Positions 26,808 through 35,316 of a DNA stretch of 64,000 bases are shown piece by piece (within the stretch, counting starts at the first letter, position 1; each line of letters opens with the position of its first letter). The notes below the pieces were generated by a model, which was given only the letters and a program-made list of their open reading frames with translations, was not told the origin of the DNA and made no database searches. Source of the stretch: Betaproteobacteria bacterium (GTDB lineage Bacteria; Pseudomonadota; Gammaproteobacteria; Burkholderiales; Casimicrobiaceae). The DNA lies in NCBI GenBank assembly GCA_013298695.1, contig JAAFIS010000013.1, forward strand, positions 1 through 64,000, written 5' to 3'. The position numbers and the translations under genes are program-made.

Positions 26808-27937
26808 AAAGCTTCTCGCTCGGGCGAACGCTTGCCGTGTTCATCAAAGAGTTTCAGCAAATGTTGCGTGATCGTTTGACGTTTGCCATGGCCTTTGGCG
26901 TGCCGGTGTTGCAGCTCATATTGTTTGGTTACGCAATCAACACCGATCCGAAAGGGTTACCGACCGCAATTGTGTCGGCTGATAACAGCGTGCTGACGCG
27001 CAGCATCGTCGTCGCGATGCAAAACACGGGCTACTTTCACATTACGCACGACGTCGCCAGTGAACGAGAAGCAGAAGCGCTGATCGAATTGGGTGAGGTG
27101 CAGTTCATGGTCTCGATACCGGTGGATTTTTCGCGGCGGCTGGTACGCGGCGAGCGCCCCGCGATTTTGGTTGCGGCAGATGCGACCGATCCTTCCGCCT
27201 CCGGCAACGCGATCGCCGCACTCGGCCAACTCACAACACAGGCGCTCACTTCCGATTTAAAGGGGCCGCTCCAGGGTTTGAATTCCACACCAGCACCGTT
27301 CGAGATTCGCGTTCATCGGCGATACAACCCCGAAGGTTTATCGCGATACAACATCGTACCGGGACTCATCGGCACCATTCTCACAATGACGCTCGTGATG
27401 CTTACGGGAATAGCAATGACGCGCGAGCGCGAGCGCGGCACGATGGAGAACTTACTTGCGACACCGGTGCGGCCTTTCGAAGTCATGATAGGAAAAATTT
27501 TTCCGTACATCGTTATCGGCTATATCCAGTTGCTAGTGATTCTCTCGGCTGCCGCGCTGCTGTTTGAGGTCCCAATGCAGGGAAGTTTTTTGCTCTTGTT
27601 TGGCATGATCGGCGTGTTCATGTTGGCAAATCTTGCGGTTGGATTCACTTTCAGTACCCTCGCAAAAAACCAGTTGCAAGCAATGCAGATGACGTTTTTC
27701 TTCTTTTTGCCCTCTTTGCTGCTCTCCGGTTTCATGTTTCCGTTTCGCGGCATGCCCGAGTGGGCGCAGTGGATTGGGGAGGCGCTACCCCTCACGCACT
27801 TTCTGCGCATTGTGCGAGGCATCATGCTCAAGGGGAACGACGCCACGCGGGTGATGCATGAGCTCTGGCCTATGCTTTTGTTCCTATTCGCAGCTGGCGT
27901 AGTCGCCCTTAAGCGCTATAAGCAAACCCTCGATTGA
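26804..27937 (+). CDS. ABC-2 type permease
   Basis: A 377-residue YbhS/YbhR-type permease. It has one N-terminal helix (AFGVPVLQLILFGYAI), a large periplasmic loop (about 45-180), then five helices with GLIGTILTMTLVMLTGIAMTR and RGTMENLLATPVRPFEVMIG (ABC-2 signature) and MFPFRGMPEWAQWIGEALPL. Only one permease gene is present, so a homodimer is expected. The GTG start overlaps the ATPase stop (GTGA). Likely substrates by analogy are cationic drugs or small organics. Confidence 0.92.
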   Translation: MKSFSLGRTLAVFIKEFQQMLRDRLTFAMAFGVPVLQLILFGYAINTDPKGLPTAIVSADNSVLTRSIVVAMQNTGYFHITHDVASEREAEALIELGEVQFMVSIPVDFSRRLVRGERPAILVAADATDPSASGNAIAALGQLTTQALTSDLKGPLQGLNSTPAPFEIRVHRRYNPEGLSRYNIVPGLIGTILTMTLVMLTGIAMTRERERGTMENLLATPVRPFEVMIGKIFPYIVIGYIQLLVILSAAALLFEVPMQGSFLLLFGMIGVFMLANLAVGFTFSTLAKNQLQAMQMTFFFFLPSLLLSGFMFPFRGMPEWAQWIGEALPLTHFLRIVRGIMLKGNDATRVMHELWPMLLFLFAAGVVALKRYKQTLD

Positions 27938-28021
27938 TGCCTGCGCAACAAATACTTCGTACAATCTAATGCGGGTATAAATTCTTACGCTGTCCTCTCG
28001 CACTGACGAAAAGAAAAATGT

Positions 28022-28720
28022 ATGGCCAATAAAATTTTTCCGTCCGCTACCGCCGCACTTCATGGAATCATTGAAGACGGTCAGGTCATCGCCGTCGGCG
28101 GCTTCGGTCTCTGCGGCATTCCTGAGGCGCTGATTGACGCGCTGCAAGCCAGCGGCAAAAAAGAGCTGACTGCGATTTCAAATAACGCGGGCGTGGATGG
28201 CTTCGGCCTTGGCAAGCTACTCGCGACCCGGCAAATCAAAAAAATGATTTCAAGCTACGTTGGCGAGAACAAAGAATTCGAACGGCAATATCTTGCCGGA
28301 GAGCTTGAACTCGATTTCACGCCGCAAGGCACGCTCGCAGAAAAACTTCGCGCTGGCGGTGCTGGCATCCCTGCGTTTTTCACAAAAACGGGTGTTGGCA
28401 CTATCGTGGCCGAAGGTAAAGAAGTACGCGAGTTTGACGGCGAAAAATATGTGATGGAGCGCTCGCTCGTCCCCGACGTGTCACTCGTGAAAGCCTACAT
28501 CGCGGATAAATCCGGCAACCTGATTTTCCGAAAAACCGCGCGCAACTTCAATCCGAATGTCGCGATGGCCGGCAAGATCACGATTGTTGAAGTCGAAAAA
28601 ATTGTAGATACCGGCGCGCTTGATCCCGATCAAATTCATTTGCCGGGTATCTTCGTGCATCGTATCGTGCTCAACGCAACGCCCGAAAAACGTATTGAAC
28701 AGAGAACCGTTCGCGCATAA
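28022..28720 (+). CDS. scoA: 3-oxoacid CoA-transferase, subunit A
   Basis: A 232-residue CoA-transferase alpha subunit (SCOT type), moving CoA between succinyl-CoA and acetoacetate. It has [20 protein letters not shown] (CoA loop), [36 protein letters not shown] and [11 protein letters not shown], all typical. The catalytic Glu is in the B subunit. The start ATG at 28022 follows GAAAAGAAAA. The B subunit gene is 254 bp downstream, with a repeat block in between; in most genomes these genes nearly touch. Confidence 0.95.
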   Translation: MANKIFPSATAALHGIIEDGQVIAVGGFGLCGIPEALIDALQASGKKELTAISNNAGVDGFGLGKLLATRQIKKMISSYVGENKEFERQYLAGELELDFTPQGTLAEKLRAGGAGIPAFFTKTGVGTIVAEGKEVREFDGEKYVMERSLVPDVSLVKAYIADKSGNLIFRKTARNFNPNVAMAGKITIVEVEKIVDTGALDPDQIHLPGIFVHRIVLNATPEKRIEQRTVRA

Positions 28721-28728
28721 CGCGAACG

Positions 28729-28968
28729 GAGGACGTCGCTGCGCTAGGACGACGCGGCTTTGCCGCTAAGACGTCGCTTCGCTAGGACGCAAAGCAATGT
28801 TTGATCGAAAGAATTTACGAACCACTAATTTATGCAACAAAACAGCAAACGAGTAAGGCGGCTGAAGATAGTCGAGCTTTGCGTGCTAGGCGCGCGACAA
28901 ACCTGTCGTACGTCGAGTTCGCGCGTCGACGTCCTCTCGTCCTCTCGTCCTGTCCGAACGTAGAGAGG
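28729..28968. repeat. GACGAC composite repeat block C
   Basis: Separates scoA and scoB. Left arms are GGACGTCGC, CTAGGACGACGC with spacer GCGGC-TTT-GCCGC, and CTAAGACGTCGC. The core runs 28786-28890, bounded by GGACGCAAAGC and GCTTTGCG. Degenerate right arms follow (GACGTCCTCTCGTCCTCTCG). Confidence 0.6.
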
Positions 28969-28974
28969 ACACAC

Positions 28975-29613
28975 ATGCCTTGGACCCGTGACGAAATGGC
29001 TGCTCGTGCAGCGAAAGAATTGCAAGACGGTTTCTATGTAAACCTTGGTATCGGTTTGCCGACGCTCGTGGCCAACCACGTGCCGAAAGGCATGGAAGTT
29101 TGGTTGCAATCGGAGAATGGTTTGCTTGGTATTGGCCCGTTTCCGACCGAAGCGGAGGTCGATCCCGACATGATTAACGCGGGCAAACAAACGGTGACCA
29201 CGATTCCCGGATCGTCGATTTTTTCAAGTGCTGATAGCTTCGGCATGATCCGCGGTGGAAAAATTAATCTTGCGATTCTTGGTGCGATGCAGGTGAGCGA
29301 GAAGGGCGATCTTGCCAACTGGATGATTCCCGGCAAGATGGTTAAAGGCATGGGCGGCGCGATGGATTTGGTCGCGGGCGTCGGCCGCGTTGTCGTACTC
29401 ATGGAACACGTTGCGAAGAAAAAAGACGGCAGCACCGATCTGAAAATTCTTCCGAAATGTAATTTGCCGCTCACGGGTGTTGGCGTGGTTGATCTCATCA
29501 TTACGGATCTCGGCGTGCTGGAAGTCACTCACGCAGGGCTTTCGATCACTGAACTCGCACCGGGCGTGACTCGCGAAGACATGCAAGCGGCAACCGGCGC
29601 ACATCTGCACTAG
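28975..29613 (+). CDS. scoB: 3-oxoacid CoA-transferase, subunit B
   Basis: A 212-residue beta subunit. [14 protein letters not shown] holds the catalytic Glu that forms the CoA thioester. [18 protein letters not shown] and [20 protein letters not shown] are standard. The open frame reaches 28801, but those codons lie in repeat block [14 protein letters not shown] with AGAGAGGA 5-6 bases upstream is the real start. Together with subunit A it gives an ATP-free route between acetoacetate and acetoacetyl-CoA, parallel to the synthetase at 22090. Confidence 0.95.
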   Translation: MPWTRDEMAARAAKELQDGFYVNLGIGLPTLVANHVPKGMEVWLQSENGLLGIGPFPTEAEVDPDMINAGKQTVTTIPGSSIFSSADSFGMIRGGKINLAILGAMQVSEKGDLANWMIPGKMVKGMGGAMDLVAGVGRVVVLMEHVAKKKDGSTDLKILPKCNLPLTGVGVVDLIITDLGVLEVTHAGLSITELAPGVTREDMQAATGAHLH

Positions 29614-29620
29614 ATTGCAG

Positions 29621-29720
29621 CTTTAAATGCCAATCGCCGTTTCTCTTGGGCAGCCATGGATTTTTAATACAAAGAGAAGGTTGCAATTATTTCGGGTTAC
29701 AGCCGAATTTAATTGGGCGT
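29621..29720. repeat. Dispersed 3' element, copy 5
   Basis: Starts CTTTAAATGCCAATCGCC and ends GAATTTAATTGGGCG, with an AT-rich core; just after the scoB stop. Longer and more diverged than copy 2. Confidence 0.5.
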
Positions 29721-29767
29721 TAGAGCGCAGAGCTGACGACAAAAACAGAACGCGTTAAAACGAGAGG

Positions 29768-31234
29768 ATGAACAAAAAAGATCCTCCTCCTTCGCTTCGT
29801 TTCGGGCGTCGGAAACGGCTGCTGACCCGCTGGAATTCGGTGCTGCTGTTGCTAGCTGTAGTCGCAACAGTTGCCGCCGCCCAGACGTCACCTACTGCTC
29901 CGTCGGTCGCCCCTACGCAGCCTGCGGTGTCGACCTCGGCCACTGCGCCGCCCGTTGCTGCGCCCTCCGTGAATCAGGCGGCTGCCGTCGCTGGCAACGC
30001 CGTCGAGACCCGATTGCCTGCGCCTTCGCCAACGGGACAACGTCTCTTCGATGCGGCGCGCGACAAACTCGTGCAAATTCGCATACTCACTCGCGCAGGC
30101 TCGTCTCAGGCAAGCGTTGGTTCGGGGTTTCTGGTTGCCGCAGACGGCACGACGCTGACCAACTATCACGTAATCTCGCAGCTCGTGTTGGAGCCGCAGC
30201 GCTTTCGCGCGGAGTACGTTCGCGTTGACGGCAAACGCGGCGACGTTGTGCTGCTCAGTTTTGACGTGATCCACGACCTCGCGCTGGTGCGCTTAGAGGG
30301 CATTACCAACGCGGCGCACTTCAATTTGCGTGATGTGAATGACCCACTGCGTCAGGGCGAAAAAATCTATTCAATGGGCAATCCGCTTGACCTCGGTTTC
30401 GCAATTTCAGAGGGCACGTACAACGGACTCGTTGAGCGCAGGCTCTACGATCAGATTCATTTCACCGGTGCGCTTAATCCGGGCATGAGCGGCGGCCCTG
30501 CGGTAGATGAGCAAGGTCGCGTGATCGGAGTCAACGTTGCAGGCACCGGTGGCGAGCTGGCCAATCTACTGGTTCCGCTCAACTACGTTCGACCGCTGGT
30601 GGCAATGCCGCGTGATGTTGCGCCTGACAAAAAACTCATCGCGACACAACTGCAGAAACATCAAACCACAATGATCGACGCATTGCTTGCGAAGCCGTTG
30701 CCGAGGCAAGCGCTCGGGCCGGCAGAAGTCGCGGTGGGCGAAGAGCGGCTGCTTCGCTGTTGGGGAAGCTCAAACGCCAAGCCAGAAAAGATGTATCGGA
30801 CGGAAACGATCAACTGTGCGCTCCGCGCGGGGCTCTACATCGACAGCAGTTTCACCACGGGAACTGTGAAGTGGGATCACACTTACCGCACCGGCGAAAA
30901 GCTGGGCGCTTGGCGATTTGCCGCGTGGCAAAGTCGCAGCGCGAGCGGCACGCAGGGTATGTTGAGCGGCGGCAGCGTGAAGCCCACGCGCTACCTTACG
31001 CGACCGCATTGCAGTGAGGATTTCGTGGCCACAGCTGCGATTCGCTTTCGTACGGCGATGTGCGTGCGTGCACACCGTGAATTCGACGGATTATTTGACA
31101 TGACGCTCACCGCAACGTCGACCGATCGCGATACCGAGGGCCTGACCAGCGCACTTGACGTGAAGGGCGTTACCTTCGCGAACGGCAACCGGTTGCTTAA
31201 AGCGTTTTTGCAGGCTTCATCATGGACGAAGTAA
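29768..31234 (+). CDS. Trypsin-like (S1C) serine protease
   Basis: A 488-residue exported or membrane-anchored protease. A basic N-terminus and hydrophobic segment (NSVLLLLAVVATVAAAQ) are followed by an Ala/Pro/Thr-rich linker to about residue 85. The chymotrypsin fold has its triad in TLTNYHVI (His), VIHDLALVRLEG (Asp) and LNPGMSGGPAVD (Ser). No PDZ follows; instead there is an unrecognised 190-residue C-terminal domain with four Cys. Its last 13 bases overlap the next gene, pointing to co-translation with an FHA-like membrane partner. Confidence 0.85.
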   Translation: MNKKDPPPSLRFGRRKRLLTRWNSVLLLLAVVATVAAAQTSPTAPSVAPTQPAVSTSATAPPVAAPSVNQAAAVAGNAVETRLPAPSPTGQRLFDAARDKLVQIRILTRAGSSQASVGSGFLVAADGTTLTNYHVISQLVLEPQRFRAEYVRVDGKRGDVVLLSFDVIHDLALVRLEGITNAAHFNLRDVNDPLRQGEKIYSMGNPLDLGFAISEGTYNGLVERRLYDQIHFTGALNPGMSGGPAVDEQGRVIGVNVAGTGGELANLLVPLNYVRPLVAMPRDVAPDKKLIATQLQKHQTTMIDALLAKPLPRQALGPAEVAVGEERLLRCWGSSNAKPEKMYRTETINCALRAGLYIDSSFTTGTVKWDHTYRTGEKLGAWRFAAWQSRSASGTQGMLSGGSVKPTRYLTRPHCSEDFVATAAIRFRTAMCVRAHREFDGLFDMTLTATSTDRDTEGLTSALDVKGVTFANGNRLLKAFLQASSWTK

Positions 31235-32283
31235 CCCACACCGTGTCGACCGATCTTGCGCACGTCACCGTGAGCGGCGAGCCGACGCTCGGCGCACTCG
31301 AGGCGCATGATGCGGGCGCGTTTGTTGAAGTGTTGGATAAACACGACGCGGTGTTGCGACGCGAGCGCTTCGAGACGCTACCGGTGACCATTGGCAACAG
31401 CTATCAATGCGACTACGTCATTGATAGCGAGTCAGCGCGAGACGAGAGAGTCGTATTGACTAGAAACGACACGGGGGCACTGATCGTAAACAGCGTCTCC
31501 ACCGCCGCAAAATTTTGGGCACCTGGCGGAATGACCTCAGCGTGGGCGATCAATCCCGATCAGGCCTTCCTTGTCGCTGGCGAGCGCATTCGCGTTCGCA
31601 CACGAGACTACACGCCTTCCCGCAGCCGCCTCGTGCAAACGCCGCTGGCGTGGCTTGGCGGCTGGACGACGCTGGTCGCGGTGGCGCTCGCAATCGCGAT
31701 CACCGCCTTGCAAACTTGGGTTGCCGATACCGAAGGCGAGCGCGCCACAAAATATGTCACCGGCGCGCTTGCTATGGTGGGGCTGGTCTCTCTTTGGGCG
31801 GGGGCTTGGGCCGTCGTTTCGCGCCTCACCGGGCGCTCTACTCACTTCCTCGCGCACCTGTCGCTTGCATGCTTGGCTTTGGTTGCCATCGCAACGATCG
31901 ACTTCGTGTTCGACAGCGCCGCTTACGCGCTCAATTTCTCGACGCTCTATCAGTACGGCTATCTGCTTGCCGCCGCATGTGTCGGCGTTTTGGTGTGGTG
32001 CCACACGCGATACATTGTTCGCACTAGTGTTGCGAGTGCAGCGACCACTGGGTTTGTTTTTGCGATCGCAATTGCCTCGATGCAAGCCATTACCTACTAC
32101 AACCTTCGCGGTAATCTGGAAGCGGGACAGACGATGACCGAGATGCGGCCGCCCTCGTGGCAATGGGTATCCAGTGCAACGCTCGACGATTTTTTCAGCG
32201 GCAGCGCTCACCTCGAAAAGCGTGCTGAAGAATCAAAACCCGAAAAGCCAGAGGGGTTTGACTTTGGCAGCTATGGAGAGTGA
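31222..32283 (+). CDS. FHA-like domain membrane protein
   Basis: A 353-residue protein. The N-terminal region resembles a forkhead-associated fold: ETLPVTIGNSYQCDYVIDSE matches the FHA first strands and the AGERIRVRTRDY strand matches its end, but the classical S-R-H core is not visible. About six membrane helices follow (TTLVAVALAIAITALQTWV to FVFAIAIASMQAITYY). The acidic/basic C-tail ends EGFDFGSYGE. The start lies inside the protease gene (13-bp overlap), so the two probably form one unit, perhaps a signal-transducing or proteolytic membrane complex. Partner and trigger unknown. Confidence 0.7.
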   Translation: MDEVTHTVSTDLAHVTVSGEPTLGALEAHDAGAFVEVLDKHDAVLRRERFETLPVTIGNSYQCDYVIDSESARDERVVLTRNDTGALIVNSVSTAAKFWAPGGMTSAWAINPDQAFLVAGERIRVRTRDYTPSRSRLVQTPLAWLGGWTTLVAVALAIAITALQTWVADTEGERATKYVTGALAMVGLVSLWAGAWAVVSRLTGRSTHFLAHLSLACLALVAIATIDFVFDSAAYALNFSTLYQYGYLLAAACVGVLVWCHTRYIVRTSVASAATTGFVFAIAIASMQAITYYNLRGNLEAGQTMTEMRPPSWQWVSSATLDDFFSGSAHLEKRAEESKPEKPEGFDFGSYGE

Positions 32284-32343
32284 CGCTAGACGCGCGTCGT
32301 TCTTCGTGGTGCGGCTACCCTACAACATCGAAGGAAATACGGT

Positions 32344-33618
32344 ATGAAAGACGTACCCGTCACAAGGAGAGAACTCTGGGCGTGGAGCATGTACGACTTT
32401 GCAAATTCGGGGTACACCACCGTCGTTATCACGGCGATTTTTAACGCGTATTTCGTGGGTGTGATAGCGAGCGGCGCGAGCTGGGCGACGCTGCTGTGGA
32501 CGACTGTATTCGCGATCTCTTACTTGATCGTCATGTTTCTCGGGCCGATTCTTGGGCGCTACGCAGATCGCCATGCTTCAAAAAAACGTATGTTGTTGAT
32601 TTCCACGATCGGTTGCGTCGTCACCACGCTCGCGTTGGCTCCGATTGCCGCGCAGGGCAGTGATCTGCTCGTTCTTGCGTGCGTCATGTTCATTCTGAGC
32701 AATATGTTTTACGCGTTTGGCGAAAACTTTACGGCTTCATTTCTGCCCGAACTCGCGACCAGTAAAGACATCGCAAAAGTCTCTGCCTGGGGCTGGAGCT
32801 TAGGCTACGTCGGTGGGCTGGTCACGCTCGGAATGTGCTTGTGGTGGGTCACCAATGCGCAAGCAAGTGGGGCAAAAGCCGCGGACTATGTTCCGATGAC
32901 ATTAGTCATCACGGCGGTAATTTATGCGCTCGCGAGTGTGCCGACTTTTTTGTTTCTGCGCGAGCGTGCGGTGCCCAATCCAAATGCGCGTCGTGATTCG
33001 CTTTGGAGCACGTTTAGCCGATCCGTTGCACAGCTCAAACAGTATCCTGATCTCCGGCGCTTTTTTTGGGCAGCGGTTGCCTATCAAGCGGGGCTCGCCG
33101 TCGTGATTACGCTCGCCTCGGTATACGCCGAACAAGCGCTGGGCTTCAAGATGGCCGACACGATCAAATTGCTGCTGGTGGTTAACGTATCGGCGGCCAT
33201 TGGCGCATTTATCTTTGGCTATGTGCAAGACCGGATCGGTCACAAGCCGACGCTAATGATCACCCTTGTGATGTGGATCATTACGGTGGTCGTTGCCTAT
33301 GCGTGGCATACGCAAGAGGGCTTTTGGGTCGCGGCCAATATGGCCGGCCTTTGCTTGGGCGCGTGCCAATCTGGCGGTCGAGCGCTCGTCGGCGTGTTGA
33401 GTCCGAAATCGCAGCTCGCAGAGTTTTACGGTTTGTGGGGTGTCGTGGTTCGCCTCGCGGGCATCGTCGGCCCGATGTTCTACGGCTTGGTCACTTGGCT
33501 CACCAACAACAATCATCGTCTCGCGCTTCTAGTGACGGGTGGGATGTTTGTCATCGGTCTGTGGTTGCTGCGTACCGTGAGCGTTGAGCGTGGCACGCAA
33601 CGAGCAAACAGCATTTAA
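32344..33618 (+). CDS. MFS transporter, UMF1/Atg22 family
   Basis: A 424-residue, about 12-helix permease. The start WAWSMYDFANSGYTTVVITA is the hallmark of the Atg22/UMF1 branch. It then has LGPILGRYADRHASKKRML (MFS loop 2-3 motif) and ACQSGGRALVGVLSPKSQ typical of the family. Yeast Atg22 exports amino acids from the vacuole; bacterial substrates are not settled. GGAAATACGGT precedes the ATG. No partner gene is evident. Confidence 0.92.
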   Translation: MKDVPVTRRELWAWSMYDFANSGYTTVVITAIFNAYFVGVIASGASWATLLWTTVFAISYLIVMFLGPILGRYADRHASKKRMLLISTIGCVVTTLALAPIAAQGSDLLVLACVMFILSNMFYAFGENFTASFLPELATSKDIAKVSAWGWSLGYVGGLVTLGMCLWWVTNAQASGAKAADYVPMTLVITAVIYALASVPTFLFLRERAVPNPNARRDSLWSTFSRSVAQLKQYPDLRRFFWAAVAYQAGLAVVITLASVYAEQALGFKMADTIKLLLVVNVSAAIGAFIFGYVQDRIGHKPTLMITLVMWIITVVVAYAWHTQEGFWVAANMAGLCLGACQSGGRALVGVLSPKSQLAEFYGLWGVVVRLAGIVGPMFYGLVTWLTNNNHRLALLVTGGMFVIGLWLLRTVSVERGTQRANSI

Positions 33619-33632
33619 GCGATAGCCCTACG

Positions 33633-33700
33633 GAAGTTGGGCCTTAAACCTATTTCTGATATTTAGCGATATTCTGACGAATCTATAGCGATGCCCAATG
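33633..33700. repeat. Dispersed 3' element, copy 6
   Basis: AAGTTGGGCC and ATGCCCAATG are the inverted ends around ATATTTAGCGATATTCTGAC. It starts 15 bp after the MFS stop codon. Confidence 0.5.
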
Positions 33701-33797
33701 ATATAGGCGTTATAGTAGATTTTCTGGAAATATGTGCATCCTGCCCAAGTGCGGCGCATAATTCGCGAACCGGGGCGTACGAAGCAAGGAGTTTTCC

Positions 33798-34268
33798 ATG
33801 AACCACACGAACCTAGATTCACTGACTTCAATGAAATTGCGAAGCGCAGTTTTTCTGATCGCGGGCGCACTCGTCGCGGCAACGAACGCAAACGCGAACA
33901 CTGAAACGATTTTCCCTAAAGCCGCGAAAATTTTGAAACCGATCGTGCCTGAACAGTGCCGCGAATGGACGTCTCCCGCACCGGTCACGAAGACCGACGT
34001 CGTTTTTCCGAAAGACGCGAGCGGCATTACTGGAGAAGCTGCGTTGCTTCTGAAAATTGGCGCAGCGGGTGAATATCTAGGGGTTGCCGATTTCTTGGCA
34101 ACCGATGACGCCTACGCTCGCGCGGCTGAGGACGCGGTGAAGAACTGGACGTTTAAACCCGCCGTGTGCAATGGCGAGGCAATGATTTCTGAAGCCCGCG
34201 TTGACTTTAAATTTCGTCGCGAAGGTGGAATCACGTATCCCACAGGGGCGACCGCTGTAAAGCGCTAA
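33798..34268 (+). CDS. Secreted TonB-like energy transducer domain protein
   Basis: A 156-residue exported protein. The signal peptide ends about NANANTET. The rest resembles the TonB C-terminal domain: a first segment FPKDASGITGEAALLLKIGA, then LGVADFLATDDAYARAAEDA and VKNWTFKPAVCNGE, the W-x-F/Y-x-P strand seen in TonB-family proteins. Three Cys are present. It lacks the N-terminal anchor of a true TonB, so it is more likely a periplasmic TonB_C-fold protein. AAGGAG at 33786-33791 fixes the start at 33798. Confidence 0.7.
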   Translation: MNHTNLDSLTSMKLRSAVFLIAGALVAATNANANTETIFPKAAKILKPIVPEQCREWTSPAPVTKTDVVFPKDASGITGEAALLLKIGAAGEYLGVADFLATDDAYARAAEDAVKNWTFKPAVCNGEAMISEARVDFKFRREGGITYPTGATAVKR

Positions 34269-34334
34269 CTCGTTTGCTTAAACCGAGCTGCGTTCAAGCA
34301 ATCAATTTTATTTTCAGGCTATAATTCAAAGCTT

Positions 34335-34412
34335 CGGGGCGTAGCGCAGCCCGGTTAGCGCATCTGCTTTGGGAGCAGAGGGTCGTGAGTTCGAATCCCA
34401 CCGCCCCGACCA
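34335..34412 (+). tRNA. tRNA-Pro (anticodon TGG)
   Basis: The full cloverleaf is visible. The acceptor is CGGGGCG / CGCCCCG, the anticodon loop TTTGGGA is closed by TCTGC / GCAGA, and the T-arm contains GTTCGAATC. The CCA is encoded. First of three clustered tRNA genes. Confidence 0.95.
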
Positions 34413-34447
34413 TTCACCTTTCGACGAAAATCGAGTAGTGCTTGGAC

Positions 34448-34502
34448 TGTTGTAGAAAAATGTGAGTCCCGCCTAGGCGGGCTTCTCATTTGAACTACAA
34501 CA
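34448..34502 (+). other. Long hairpin between tRNA-Pro and tRNA-Arg
   Basis: The outer stem TGTTGTAG / CTACAACA (34448-34455 / 34495-34502) encloses AAATG / CATTT and an inner CCCGCC-TA-GGCGGG (34468-34481). No T-run follows, so it may be a processing signal or an attenuating structure rather than a terminator. Confidence 0.5.
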
Positions 34503-34504
34503 AT

Positions 34505-34581
34505 GTGCCCGTAGCTCATCTGGATAGAGCACCGGCCTTCTAAGCCGGGGGTAACAGGTTCGAGTCCTGTCGGGCGCGCCA
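34505..34581 (+). tRNA. tRNA-Arg (anticodon TCT)
   Basis: Acceptor GTGCCCG / CGGGCGC, anticodon loop CTTCTAA closed by CCGGC / GCCGG, T-arm with GGTTCGAGTCC, encoded CCA. It reads AGA codons. Confidence 0.95.
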
Positions 34582-34623
34582 GACGCTTTTTCGCGACGTG
34601 TGATGGACTAAGTAACGATCAAT

Positions 34624-34699
34624 GGCGGCCGTAGCTCAGCGGTAGAGTCCTGGATTGTGATTCCAGTTGTCGCGGGTTCGAACCCCGTCGGCCGCCCCA
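34624..34699 (+). tRNA. tRNA-His (anticodon GTG)
   Basis: Acceptor GCGGCCG / CGGCCGC with the extra G-1 opposite C73 that marks tRNA-His. The anticodon loop TTGTGAT is closed by CTGGA / TCCAG; CCA is encoded. Last of the cluster. Confidence 0.95.
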
Positions 34700-34700
34700 A

Positions 34701-34732
34701 ATAAATAAGCCCCGTTTGGGGCTTTTTTATTT
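34701..34732 (+). terminator. Rho-independent terminator of the tRNA cluster
   Basis: AAGCCCC-GTTT-GGGGC followed by six T, starting 8 bases after tRNA-His. A flanking AAATAAAT / ATTT adds symmetry. Confidence 0.9.
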
Positions 34733-34859
34733 GGTGCAACCAGCAGGTGAGGCAAACCGCTTTGGCTCGACGCCTTGTAGAAAGCGCCGTCGGCTGTCGA
34801 GTGGACGGCGTGATTCAAAAAACAAAGGCTCCAATGTTATGCCTCGGAACAAACCATGG

Positions 34860-35234
34860 TTATCGTCGCCAAGAACGAGAAACAACGACTGCGTAAATCA
34901 ACGCGTTCAACGCGAGCAAACTCGCTCCTAGCGCAATCTGAATCTCCCGCGTCAATCCGTCGGGATAGATCACGTTCAACAAATAGCGCTCAATAAAACT
35001 CTGCGTATATCCCGCCTCACCACCCAATCTTCGCAAATAGTTTTCAAGTGGTGTGAGTGGACAAATTCGCCCCGAGAACATCACGTAGCTCGCCCAAGTG
35101 GCACACGCCAAATGTGCGACCGCGATCCATCGCGGCAGGCGACGGACGAGAAGGAGCGTAGCGCCAAGCGCCGCAAACGCGATGAACGCGAAATGCAACA
35201 CCAGCACAACATCCGCGAGTAAGCGATAGATCAT
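34860..35234 (-). CDS. DUF2784 family membrane protein
   Basis: A 124-residue membrane protein. It starts MIYRLLADVVLVLHFAFIAF and has FSGRICPLTPLENYLRRLGG and FIERYLLNVIYPDGL, the segment order of DUF2784 proteins. Four hydrophobic helices are predicted by eye. The open frame extends to 35396, but ATG at 35234 gives the family N-terminus. It is divergent from the saccharopine dehydrogenase-like gene, 82 bp apart. Function unknown. Confidence 0.8.
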   Translation of the reverse strand: MIYRLLADVVLVLHFAFIAFAALGATLLLVRRLPRWIAVAHLACATWASYVMFSGRICPLTPLENYLRRLGGEAGYTQSFIERYLLNVIYPDGLTREIQIALGASLLALNALIYAVVVSRSWRR

Positions 35235-35316
35235 CTGCGGAAACGAGATGGACGATGTAAGCTCAATGCTATTCGCTAGGTGAGCGCATAGCGCTGTCAC
35301 AGGAAGGAGTCGCAAC

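Noticed and set aside
28801-28974. N-terminal extension of scoB
   Set aside because: The codons are part of repeat block C and do not match CoA-transferase beta subunits, which begin at the ATG with a strong ribosome site at 28975.
34636-34818. Minus-strand frame over tRNA-His
   Set aside because: It runs through a complete tRNA gene and terminator; no coding evidence.
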